This document shows, in pieces, positions 34,455 to 42,407 of a DNA stretch of 64,000 nt. The position numbers and the translations under genes are program-made. Position 1 is the stretch's first letter. Each line of letters begins with the position of its first letter. The stretch comes from JAAYXE01 sp964391195 (GTDB taxonomy: Bacteria > Chloroflexota > Anaerolineae > Anaerolineales > UBA4823): assembly GCA_964391195.1 (NCBI GenBank), contig CAYMLG010000017.1, positions 12,469 through 76,468 of the forward strand. The letters are read 5' to 3'. Below the pieces are notes generated by a model, which made no database searches, was not told where the DNA came from, and saw nothing but the letters and a program-made list of their open reading frames with translations.

Positions 34455-35912
34455 ATGGTTCGGACATCTGACAAACACACCCTCGGCGTGGTCCGTTGGG
34501 TGTGGATCTTTATTCTAGCCGGGTTTGGGCTTGCGGGCTGCCTGGCCTACCCTTCAGCCACGCCTGCACCGGGTGAGGCGGTCTCGGCCTCGCCGCGCGC
34601 CCAGCAGCCAGGCACGCCGGGCGGGGCCAGGACGCGCACCTTGCCCTCATCTACGCAGACCCCTACCCCCACGCTGCAGCCAACCAGCCAATACCAGGTC
34701 GAGGAGGACGAGCTGGCAGGCCGGACGGTCAAGTTCTGGCACGCTTTCTCCGGCCGGTCCGCCGCCGCCATCCAGGAGCTGGTGGCGCAGTTCAACCGGG
34801 AGAACGCTTACGGGCTGAAAGCCGAGGCAGTCTATCAGGGCACCTATGACGAATTGAACGCCCGGCTGCTCGGGTCGCCCGGCGACTTGCCGGACCTGGC
34901 GGCGGCCTACCCGTATCAGGCGCTCGCATGGGAGAGCGTTGGGCCGCTGGCCGATCTAGGAAGCCTGGCCTCGGACCCGCTGTGGGGGTTCACGGAGGAG
35001 GAGCAGGCCGATTTTTACCCCAGGCTGTGGGAGCAGGGGGTCGTAGGTGAGCGGCGCTTCGGCCTGCCGGCGCTGACCTCCGCCCAGATGTTGTATTACA
35101 ACCAATCCCTGGCCCGCAGGCTGGGATACAACAACCCCCCGGCCAGCCCGGACGATTTCCGTACTCAGGCCTGCGCAGCGGCCCGAGCGACCAGCGAGGA
35201 GGGGATCGCCCCCGCCGGGTATCTTTTCAGCATCGATTATGCCAGCAGCCTGGCCTGGTTGGACGTTTTCGGTTGGGAAGGCCCCTCCGGCGAGGTGGAC
35301 TACCGCTTCGACGGCCCGGCCACCGAAGATGCGTTCCGGTTCCTGCGTTCCCTGTACGATGACGGCTGCCTGACGGTTGTCGCAGACCGTTCGCCCGAGC
35401 CGGATTTCGCCCGGCAGGGGGCGCTGTTCATCGACGGCAGCGCGGTTGGGATCGACCACCAGCAGGCCGCTTTCCAGCGAGCGGGCAACGCCGGCCAATG
35501 GACGGTGACCGGCTACCCGGGCAGCGAACCGGTGATCAGCGCTTACGGGCCTGTGTACGTAATCTTCGCCTCGGAAAAGGAACAGGAACTGGCCGCCTGG
35601 TTGTTCCTGAAATGGCTGTCGCAGCCGGAGAACATGGCCGCGCTCAGCCGGGCTTCGGGGTTCTACCCGGTGCGGGCCGCTGCGGCAGCTCTGGTAGGCG
35701 GAGAGGGACAGAGCTCGTCTCCACAATGGCGGGCGGGCCTGGAACTGCTGCCTCAGGCCGCCCCCGAGCCGGGGTTGGAATCTTGGGGCCTGGTGCGCTG
35801 GGCCCTGGAAGATGCGACCACGCAGCTCTTCCGCAACTACGGCCGGGACGAGGTGCCGGTGGCGATTGAGCTGTTGGTCGATACCGTGAGCGAACTGGCC
35901 GGCAATCCTTGA
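34455..35912 (+). CDS. Family-1 extracellular binding lipoprotein, paralogue of the fused SBP
   Basis: The product of about 485 residues has a lipoprotein signal (GLAGC), a Thr/Pro tether and a family-1 binding fold. It is clearly related to the N-terminal half of the fusion at 29537-31972: RTVKFWHAF matches QTVTFWHQH, and FTEEEQADFYPRLWEQ matches ISEEDQADFFEGFWAQ. It lacks the PhnD half. An ATG at 34416 would extend the N-terminus by 13 residues. It is transcribed away from the importer operon, so the two binding proteins could be controlled separately and share the same permeases. Confidence 0.87.
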   Translation: MVRTSDKHTLGVVRWVWIFILAGFGLAGCLAYPSATPAPGEAVSASPRAQQPGTPGGARTRTLPSSTQTPTPTLQPTSQYQVEEDELAGRTVKFWHAFSGRSAAAIQELVAQFNRENAYGLKAEAVYQGTYDELNARLLGSPGDLPDLAAAYPYQALAWESVGPLADLGSLASDPLWGFTEEEQADFYPRLWEQGVVGERRFGLPALTSAQMLYYNQSLARRLGYNNPPASPDDFRTQACAAARATSEEGIAPAGYLFSIDYASSLAWLDVFGWEGPSGEVDYRFDGPATEDAFRFLRSLYDDGCLTVVADRSPEPDFARQGALFIDGSAVGIDHQQAAFQRAGNAGQWTVTGYPGSEPVISAYGPVYVIFASEKEQELAAWLFLKWLSQPENMAALSRASGFYPVRAAAAALVGGEGQSSSPQWRAGLELLPQAAPEPGLESWGLVRWALEDATTQLFRNYGRDEVPVAIELLVDTVSELAGNP

Positions 35913-35978
35913 TACACGGCGTCCGGCCGGCGAAACAGCCGGCAACTTGATTTATCTGAATAAGGAAGCTGATTTGCC

Positions 35979-36419
35979 TTGGCAGACGAACTGCCCCAAG
36001 TAACCATCTATACCGACGGCGCGTGTGATCCGAACCCCGGACCGGGAGGGTGGGCGGCGCTGCTGCGATCCGGCGGGCACGAGAAAGAGCTCACCGGCGG
36101 GGAGGCGCAGACCACCAATAACCGCATGGAATTGACCGCGGCCGTCGAAGCGCTGCGGGCCCTGAAGAAACCCTGCCAGGTTGATTTCTACACGGATTCG
36201 GAGTACTTGAAAAAAGGCATCACCGAGTGGCTCCCCGGCTGGAGGCGGCGCAACTGGCGGCGCAAAGGCGGGGCGCTGGCCAACGTCGATTTATGGCAGG
36301 CCCTGGATGCCGCTTTGCGCCCACACGTGATCCGCTGGCACTGGGTGCGTGGCCACGCCGGGGACCGGGACAACGAACGAGTGGACCGCCTGGCGCGCCA
36401 GGCGATCCCCCGTTCGTGA
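35979..36419 (+). CDS. rnhA: Ribonuclease HI
   Basis: This 146-residue enzyme has the four acidic residues of RNase H1: Asp in IYTDGACDPN, Glu in NNRMELTA, Asp in YTDSEYL and the final Asp in GDRDNERVD. It also has the conserved HWVRGHAG. It degrades the RNA strand of RNA-DNA hybrids. The start is TTG at 35979, with AAGGAA upstream. It stands alone on the plus strand and is convergent with the bactofilin gene. Its length is normal and nothing is missing. Confidence 0.95.
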   Translation: MADELPQVTIYTDGACDPNPGPGGWAALLRSGGHEKELTGGEAQTTNNRMELTAAVEALRALKKPCQVDFYTDSEYLKKGITEWLPGWRRRNWRRKGGALANVDLWQALDAALRPHVIRWHWVRGHAGDRDNERVDRLARQAIPRS

Positions 36420-36425
36420 TCCGTT

Positions 36426-36893
36426 TTATCCTTCCGGTTCCTGCTCTTGCTCTTGTTCCGCTTCCTGGAGTTCTTCCTCCGGGGCGCGGAGGTCTTCCCC
36501 GGTAGGGACCTCGATCTCCACTCGCTCTTCCATCCGCACCTGGCCGCGCAGGAAGGCCCCTTCTTCGGTGCTGAAAGCGGCGGTGACCACGTTGCCCCAC
36601 ACTCGCCCGGTGGCGCGGATTTCCAGCTTTTCGGCGGTGATATCACCCCGCACGGCTCCGGCGATGATCACCACATTGGCCTTGAGGTGCTCGCAGGTCA
36701 CCCGCCCCTGTTCGCCGACCACCAGCAGGCCGCGCAGGTTGATTTTCCCTTCGAATGCCCCCTCGATACGCACCCCCCCGGTGCCGCTGATATCCCCCTT
36801 CCAGGAGATGCCGGAACCCAATACAGAGGTCACCCGCTCGGTGGGAGCGGGCTGGGGCGGCGGTGGGGTAGGTTCTTGACGTCTCCTGAACAT
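36426..36893 (-). CDS. Bactofilin family polymer-forming cytoskeletal protein
   Basis: The 155-residue protein has a short basic, Pro-rich N-tail, then a right-handed beta-helix (DUF583) at about 25-125 with regular repeats (ISGTGGVRIEGAFEGKINLRG, VVIIAGAVRGDITAEKLEI), and an acidic C-tail of Glu and Gln. Bactofilins polymerise without nucleotides and scaffold cell-wall enzymes or polar structures. The ATG at 36893 follows AAGGAG at five bases; the GTG at 36899 lies inside that site. It directly follows fabI and probably shares its transcript. Confidence 0.9.
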   Translation of the reverse strand: MFRRRQEPTPPPPQPAPTERVTSVLGSGISWKGDISGTGGVRIEGAFEGKINLRGLLVVGEQGRVTCEHLKANVVIIAGAVRGDITAEKLEIRATGRVWGNVVTAAFSTEEGAFLRGQVRMEERVEIEVPTGEDLRAPEEELQEAEQEQEQEPEG

Positions 36894-36902
36894 GCGCACT
36901 CC

Positions 36903-37685
36903 TTAATCAACGGTTTCGGGGATTCCGAGGATATTGTAACCCGAGTCCACGTAAATGATTTCCCCGGTGGTTTTGGCGGCGAGGTCCGAACTGAGATAGA
37001 CCGCGGTTCCGCCCACATCTTCGATGGTCACATTATCGCGCAGCGGGGCGAGTTCGGAAAAGCGGCGGTACATGGTTTTGAACCCCGAAACACCGGCCGC
37101 CGCCAGGGTGCGGATCGGGCCGGCGGAAATTGCGTTCACCCGCACTCCCTGGGGCCCGAAGTCGTAAGCCAGGTAGCGCACAGAAGCTTCAAGCGCGGCT
37201 TTGGCCACGCCCATGACGTTGTAGTGAGGCGCAACTTTTTCCGCGCCGTAGTAAGACAGGGTGAGCAGGGAGCCGCCGCGCCGCAGCAGGGGTTGGAAAG
37301 CTTTCGCCAGGGCGGTAAACGAGTAGACGCTGATATCCATCGCCAGGTGGAAGCCTTTCCGGCTGGTGTTATAGTAGGGGCCGGTCAGTTCATCGCGATT
37401 GGCGAAGGCGACTGCATGGACGAGGATATCCACCTCACCAAAGGCGGCTTTCGCTTTTTCGGCCACCTGCTGGATTTGCTCGTCGGAACCGACATCGCAA
37501 GGCTCGACGAAAGTCACCCCCAGCGACTCGGCCAGGGGCTGCACGCGCCGCTGTAGGGCTTCCCCGGCGTATGAGAAGCCCAGGCAAGCGCCATGCTCGT
37601 GAAATGCCTTGGCGATCCCCCAGGCGATTGAACGGTCGTTCGCCACTCCAAAGATCAAAGCGTTTTTGCCTTCCAATAGTTTCAT
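36903..37685 (-). CDS. fabI: Enoyl-ACP reductase FabI
   Basis: This 260-residue SDR-family enzyme carries the FabI form of the cofactor loop (GVANDRSIAWGIA) and the catalytic pair Tyr-x6-Lys in YNVMGVAK. It performs the last reduction of fatty-acid elongation with NADH or NADPH. Its ATG overlaps the stop of the upstream glycosylase gene (ATGA). The substrate-binding segment is slightly divergent from the E. coli enzyme (GVSGFKTMYRRFSELAPLR), which is common outside Proteobacteria. Length is normal. Confidence 0.95.
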   Translation of the reverse strand: MKLLEGKNALIFGVANDRSIAWGIAKAFHEHGACLGFSYAGEALQRRVQPLAESLGVTFVEPCDVGSDEQIQQVAEKAKAAFGEVDILVHAVAFANRDELTGPYYNTSRKGFHLAMDISVYSFTALAKAFQPLLRRGGSLLTLSYYGAEKVAPHYNVMGVAKAALEASVRYLAYDFGPQGVRVNAISAGPIRTLAAAGVSGFKTMYRRFSELAPLRDNVTIEDVGGTAVYLSSDLAAKTTGEIIYVDSGYNILGIPETVD

Positions 37686-38335
37686 GTGGTTCCTCCAACT
37701 GGTGGTTCAACGTTTTGGGCCGCTGCGGAAGCCTGCAGAAGGTGGGCCGGGTGGCGGACGAGAAACCGCCACGGGACACTTTTCCAGGGTTCCGGCACTG
37801 TGTTTAACCCCACACGGGGTCCGGTCGTGACGAGGGAATCGGGAACCGGTGGTCCGGCTTCGACGAATATTTCTGCGCCTGGGGAGCACAGGTCGGCTCC
37901 GTTGTGGCGCTTGTCGATGTTCAACGCCTGGCAGATCTTCCCAGGACCATCCGTCCAGCGCTCGGGCGGCTGTCCGCGGCGGCGGAGGGCTATGGTCTCG
38001 AGCCCTTCTTGAGGCAGAATGGCGCGGATGAGCACCGCGGCGGGGTAGTCCGGCGCCTGGACCACGAAATTCAGCATCCAGTGCATGCCATAGGTGAAGT
38101 AGACGTATGCGTGTCCGGGCGGGCCGTACATCACTGCGGTGCGCGGGGTGCGCCCGGCCCGGCAGTGACAGCCCAAATCTTCCTCCCCCTGGTAGGCTTC
38201 GGTCTCCACGATGGTTCCAGACAGGCGCTGCCCGGCCTCCACCCGCACCAGGCGCTGGCCCAACAGCTCTCTGGCGACGACCAGCGCGCTGCGGTGGTAA
38301 AAATCACGGGTGAGCCGGCGGTCATGGGGCTGCAT
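37682..38335 (-). CDS. DNA-3-methyladenine glycosylase (AAG/MPG family)
   Basis: This 217-residue base-excision enzyme shows the family marks RDFYHRSALVVARELLG, the catalytic Glu region IVETEAYQG, YGMHWMLNFV and DGPGKICQALNID. It removes alkylated purines from DNA. The start is ATG 38335; the upstream frame to 38383 is not conserved-looking. It shares four bases with the fabI start, so the two unrelated functions are coupled. It is divergent from purB across about 130 bases. Confidence 0.92.
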   Translation of the reverse strand: MQPHDRRLTRDFYHRSALVVARELLGQRLVRVEAGQRLSGTIVETEAYQGEEDLGCHCRAGRTPRTAVMYGPPGHAYVYFTYGMHWMLNFVVQAPDYPAAVLIRAILPQEGLETIALRRRGQPPERWTDGPGKICQALNIDKRHNGADLCSPGAEIFVEAGPPVPDSLVTTGPRVGLNTVPEPWKSVPWRFLVRHPAHLLQASAAAQNVEPPVGGTT

Positions 38336-38457
38336 GCTCAGAATTGTAACCCTTTTTTCGCCGATCGTTTCGAGAGGCGCCACGTCGGCGGGGAGACACT
38401 CCGGCCGGCGGTCGCAGGCGGAAAGCGCCAGTTCAACAACAAATTCTCATTCACTTT

Positions 38458-38463
38458 TATAAT
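38458..38463 (+). promoter_or_regulatory. -10 box of purB, likely leaderless transcript
   Basis: A perfect TATAAT ends six bases before the purB ATG. The expected start of transcription is at or next to the A of the start codon. There is no ribosome site in between. Confidence 0.6.
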
Positions 38464-38469
38464 GGACGC

Positions 38470-39894
38470 ATGAGCATCGATTACCAGACATATCTATCCC
38501 CTTTCACCTGGCGCTACGGCAGCCCGGAGATGCGCCGCCTGTGGAGCGAAGCCCACAAGCGAAGGCTGTGGCGGCAAGTGTGGCTGGCACTGGCCGAAAC
38601 CCAGGCGGAGTTCGGCCTGGTGAAACCGGAGCAGCTCGACGACCTGCGCCGGGCGGCCGAAACCGTGGACGTGCAGCGGGCGCTGGAGATCGAGAGCCAG
38701 ATCCATCACGATCTAATGGCGGAGCTGAAGACCTTCGCCGGGCAGGCTCCCCAGGGCGGCGGCGTGCTCCACCTGGGAGCGACCTCGATGGATATCGAGG
38801 ACAACGCCGATGTGCTGCGGGTGCGCCAATCTCTGGACCTGGTGCTGGCCAGGTTGGGCGAGCTGCTGCTGGCTTTCGCCGAGAAGATCGAAACCTGGGC
38901 GGACCGGCCGGTTATGGCCTTCACTCATCTGCAGCCGGCCGAGCCCACCACACTCGGCTACCGCCTGGCGCAAACCGCGCAGGACCTGTGGCTGGATCAG
39001 CAGGCGCTGGCAGGGGTGCGGGATGGACTGCGAGGCAAAGGGTTCAAAGGTGCGGTGGGCACTTCGGCTTCTTACATCGAGCTGCTGGGGGCGGAAAACC
39101 TGGAGCGCTTCGAGGCCAGCCTGAGGCGGCGCCTGGACCTGACCTTTTTCCCGGTGACAACCCAGGTCTACCCGCGCAAGCAGGACTACCAGGTGATCAG
39201 CGCCCTGGCCGGGCTGGGCGCTTCGCTGTATAAGTTCGCATTCGATCTGCGGGTATTGCAATCCCCGCCGTTCGGCGAGGTGAGCGAACCCTTCGGGGCG
39301 CAGCAGGTGGGCTCTTCGGCCATGCCTTTCAAGCGCAACCCGATCAACGCCGAGAAACTCGACTCGCTGGGGCGGTTTCTGGCCCAAATGCCGCGCCTGG
39401 CCTGGGACAACGCGGCCCACAGCCTGCTGGAGAGGACGCTGGACGACTCGGCGAACCGGCGCATCTTGCTGCCCGAATCGTTTCTGATCGCCGATGAGAT
39501 GCTGCGGGTGGCGCTGAGGATCGTCGCCGGGCTGCGGGTCGATGAAGGCGGCCTGCGGCGCACCCTGGCGGTTTACGGGCCGTTTGCGGCGGTGGAGCGG
39601 GTGCTGATGGGGCTGGGGAAAGCCGGCGCCGACCGGCAGGAGATGCACGAACGCTTGCGGCGGCATGCCCTGGCGGCCTGGGACGCCCTGCAGAACGGGC
39701 AGGCTAACCCATTGACGGAGCTCATCGCCACAGATGCGGTGATCCGCCGCTACCTGGATGAAGCTGAGGTGCGCGCCTTAATGGATGCCGGCGGATACGT
39801 GGGGGATGCCCCGCAGCGGGCGCGGGATCTGGCCAGGCAGATCCGGGAAGCGGCCGGCGTTCAGTTCAGTAGTAGGGGCACGGCGAAACCGTAA
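38470..39894 (+). CDS. purB: Adenylosuccinate lyase
   Basis: The 474-residue protein belongs to the fumarase/aspartase superfamily, with the signature GSSAMPFKRNPINAE (flexible catalytic loop), the early His region LHLGATSMDIEDNAD and HLQPAEPTTLGYR. It cleaves SAICAR and adenylosuccinate in purine synthesis. The closest form is the longer PurB type seen in Chloroflexota and plants/bacteria with a C-terminal ADSL_C domain. The promoter position suggests a leaderless mRNA. purA, which makes its second substrate, lies about 1 kb downstream on the other strand. Confidence 0.94.
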   Translation: MSIDYQTYLSPFTWRYGSPEMRRLWSEAHKRRLWRQVWLALAETQAEFGLVKPEQLDDLRRAAETVDVQRALEIESQIHHDLMAELKTFAGQAPQGGGVLHLGATSMDIEDNADVLRVRQSLDLVLARLGELLLAFAEKIETWADRPVMAFTHLQPAEPTTLGYRLAQTAQDLWLDQQALAGVRDGLRGKGFKGAVGTSASYIELLGAENLERFEASLRRRLDLTFFPVTTQVYPRKQDYQVISALAGLGASLYKFAFDLRVLQSPPFGEVSEPFGAQQVGSSAMPFKRNPINAEKLDSLGRFLAQMPRLAWDNAAHSLLERTLDDSANRRILLPESFLIADEMLRVALRIVAGLRVDEGGLRRTLAVYGPFAAVERVLMGLGKAGADRQEMHERLRRHALAAWDALQNGQANPLTELIATDAVIRRYLDEAEVRALMDAGGYVGDAPQRARDLARQIREAAGVQFSSRGTAKP

Positions 39895-39948
39895 ATCACC
39901 CGATACCGCAAACCCTCACGCCGTGCCCGTCGGGAGGGTTTACGGTTT
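39876..39948. terminator. Compact terminator region spanning two stop codons
   Basis: AAACCCTC (39910-39917) pairs with GAGGGTTT (39934-39941). Two other arm pairs, GGGCACGGCG (39876-39885)/39919-39928 and AAACCGTAAA (39886-39895)/39939-39948, cross each other and would be alternatives. The stop codons of purB and the convergent SDR gene both lie within these arms. Confidence 0.55.
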
Positions 39949-40824
39949 TGGGTCATCTAACGACGCCGCCATGCTCCTGGGCAGGCGGCTGAGGACGAGC
40001 CAATCCCGCAGCCGGTCGGGCAGGCGCTCGATCCAGACCAGCGTCCGGGCGTCACTGCCCACCACGTAGCGAGTCTTGGGGCGGGATGCGGTGAGGGCGT
40101 GCACCACGGCCTCGGCGACGGCCTCGGGATAAACTTTGGGGTCTTTGGACGAGATATATTTGCGCATCATGTCGATGGCCGGACCGTAGAGGTCCCACAT
40201 GGCGGCGGGCAATCCCTTCGCCGTCTCTTCCCAACCCGAAAGTGATTTTTTCCAGATGGGGGTGTTGATATTCCCCGGTTCGATCACGACCACCTGGATG
40301 CCCCAGGGCCGTAGTTCCAGGCGCAGGGCGTCGGTCATGGCTTCCAGACCGAACTTGGAGATCGCATATGGCCCTTGATATGGGGCGGAGAACCGGCCGG
40401 AGATGGAGCCCATGTTGATGATCCGCCCCCGCCTCAGGCGGAGCAGGGGGATGAAGGCTTGAATCACGGATAGCTGGCCCACCAGGTTGACCTCGAGCTG
40501 TTTGCGGAACTCATCCAGGGGGACGAATTCCAGGGGCCCGCCGATCGCAATCCCGGCATTGTTCACCAGCCCGTCCAGCCCGGCCCCCCCGGTTTCGGCG
40601 AGGATGGTTTCAGCCGCAGCTTTCACCTGATCTTCATTGGTCACATCCAGGATCAGCGGCTTGAGGCTGCCGGAGCACTTGCCGAGAAGAGCCTCGCCGT
40701 CGGCCGTTTTTCGCACACCGGCATAGACCCGAAAGCCAAGCTCGTCCAGCCGCAAGGCGCAGGCCTCGCCGATGCCGGTTGAGGCGCCGGTTACAAGGAC
40801 CACTCCCCTGCTGTTCGCATCCAT
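39940..40824 (-). CDS. Short-chain dehydrogenase/reductase
   Basis: The 294-residue classical SDR has the cofactor motif TGASTGIGEA, NNAG, and the catalytic Tyr-x3-Lys in YAISKFGLEAM. An Arg after the second strand (GVRKTADG) hints at NADP(H). The C-terminal 60 residues are longer than the minimal SDR fold and match the retinol-dehydrogenase-like or 11-beta-HSD-like group. The substrate is unknown. It lies between purB and purA, but without a functional link. The start has GGAGG upstream. Confidence 0.9.
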   Translation of the reverse strand: MDANSRGVVLVTGASTGIGEACALRLDELGFRVYAGVRKTADGEALLGKCSGSLKPLILDVTNEDQVKAAAETILAETGGAGLDGLVNNAGIAIGGPLEFVPLDEFRKQLEVNLVGQLSVIQAFIPLLRLRRGRIINMGSISGRFSAPYQGPYAISKFGLEAMTDALRLELRPWGIQVVVIEPGNINTPIWKKSLSGWEETAKGLPAAMWDLYGPAIDMMRKYISSKDPKVYPEAVAEAVVHALTASRPKTRYVVGSDARTLVWIERLPDRLRDWLVLSRLPRSMAASLDDPKP

Positions 40825-40964
40825 ATAATTCCCTCCTGATCCGAAATTTAAGCCCTAAAAGATGCCCCGGACAGGGCCAACAGCCGTATCATTATAATCT
40901 CCCAGCAGAGGGGCGCGTTGGTTCGCCTCGGGGTCTGTGCGGCCTGCGGACGAGGTTCAGGCCA

Positions 40965-42245
40965 TCAGTCGAGCTGGATGGTTTCGTCGCGGGCGGGGCC
41001 GACGGAGATGGCCTTTACCGGGACTTCGACCAGTTCTTCGATCCGGCGCACGTAGGCCTGGGCCTGGGCGGGAAGGTCGGAGAAGCGCCGGGCGGCCCGG
41101 GTGGACTGCTGCCAGCCCTCGAGCTCGATGTACACCGGTTCGACCCGCTCCAGCCAGTGGGCGTCGCCGTCCCAGTAATGGCGGATTTCCCCGCTCTGCG
41201 GGTGGCGATAGCCGGTGCAGATCTTGATGTGCGGCAGGGTGTCGAGCACATCCAGCTTGGTGAGGGCGATGTCTGTGCAGCCGTTGAGGCGGGCGGTGAA
41301 CCGCACCAGCTCGGCATCGAACCAGCCACAGCGCCGCGGCCGGCCGGTGACGGTGCCGTATTCGTGGCCTTCTCGCTGCAGGGTTTCGCCCACCTGATCG
41401 AGGAGTTCGGTGGGCATCGGGCCGGCGCCCACGCGGGTGGTGTAGGCCTTGACCACACCGGTGATGCGCTCCAGGTGGCCAGGGGCGATCCCCAGGCCGG
41501 CCGTCGCCCCGCCCGCCAGGGTGGTCGAGGCGGAGCAGAACGGGTAGGTGCCCCAGGTGTTGTCCAACAGCGCGGCCTGGGCGCCTTCCAGGAGAATGTT
41601 CCCCCCGCGGGCGATGGCCTCCTGGAGCGCCTGAAAGGGCTCATGTACGTAGCTGCGGGTGCGCTCGTACTGTTCCAGGGTCTGGTGGTAGATCGTCTCG
41701 AAATCCAGGGGCTCCAGCCCGAAGGCGGCGAACAGGGCGTTCTTCACCCTCAGTTGGACGCGCAGCTTTTCGGCGAAGACCTGTGGGTCTTGCAGGTCGA
41801 AGAGGCGGATGCCGTTGTAGCTGACTTTATCGGCGTAGACTGGGCCAATGCCGCGACGGGTGGTACCGGTGCGGGCCGCGCCTTTGGCCGTCTCGTAAAT
41901 CTCCTCCACCAGGGGGTGGTAGGGGAGGATGAGGTTGCAGCGCGGCGAAACCCAGAGCCGGCCTTCGAGGGAGATGCCGCTTGATTGGATCTGGTCCACT
42001 TCTTCGAGCAGGGTGTTCAGGTTGACGACCACCCCGGGGCCAATGACACATTTGCTGTGCGGGTTGGAGAAGCCGTTTGGGATCAGGCGGAGCTTGAAGG
42101 TGCCGAATTGATTGACGACCGTGTGACCGGCGTTATCGCCGCCGTTGAAGCGAGCGACGAACTCGGCGCGGTCGCAGAGCATGTCTACGATTTTGCCTTT
42201 GGCTTCGTCCCCCCACTGGCAGCCGACGACAGCAGTGACTGACAT
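40965..42245 (-). CDS. purA: Adenylosuccinate synthetase
   Basis: This 426-residue enzyme starts with the P-loop region VVGCQWGDEAKGK and has GDNAGHTVV with the catalytic His, then GTTRRGIGPVYADKVSYNG and TGRPRRCGWFD. It joins IMP and aspartate with GTP to give adenylosuccinate. The ATG at 42245 follows AAGGAG; ten more codons upstream are open but not conserved. Length and motifs are complete. A hairpin terminator in the upstream gap separates it from the epimerase gene. Confidence 0.97.
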   Translation of the reverse strand: MSVTAVVGCQWGDEAKGKIVDMLCDRAEFVARFNGGDNAGHTVVNQFGTFKLRLIPNGFSNPHSKCVIGPGVVVNLNTLLEEVDQIQSSGISLEGRLWVSPRCNLILPYHPLVEEIYETAKGAARTGTTRRGIGPVYADKVSYNGIRLFDLQDPQVFAEKLRVQLRVKNALFAAFGLEPLDFETIYHQTLEQYERTRSYVHEPFQALQEAIARGGNILLEGAQAALLDNTWGTYPFCSASTTLAGGATAGLGIAPGHLERITGVVKAYTTRVGAGPMPTELLDQVGETLQREGHEYGTVTGRPRRCGWFDAELVRFTARLNGCTDIALTKLDVLDTLPHIKICTGYRHPQSGEIRHYWDGDAHWLERVEPVYIELEGWQQSTRAARRFSDLPAQAQAYVRRIEELVEVPVKAISVGPARDETIQLD

Positions 42246-42311
42246 AGATCCACTCCTTACCGGGGCCGTGCGCATCTGGCGGCGCAGCCCCGGACATAGA
42301 AAAACGGCGCC

Positions 42312-42359
42312 TCACCGGGGTGTAGCGAAAGCGGGCTGCACAGCCTGTCACCCCGGTGA
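42312..42359 (-). terminator. Terminator between the epimerase gene and purA
   Basis: TCACCGGGGTG (42312-42322) pairs with CACCCCGGTGA (42349-42359). On the minus strand it is followed by GGCGCCG and five T residues. It should end the epimerase transcript. Confidence 0.65.
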
Positions 42360-42407
42360 TGGGCGGCGAAAGACACCCCGACACAGGCTCCTTGGCAGGA
42401 AAAACGC

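Noticed and set aside
40779..41984. A 401-codon open frame opposite purA
   Set aside because: It is the antisense shadow of purA, whose motifs and length are complete.
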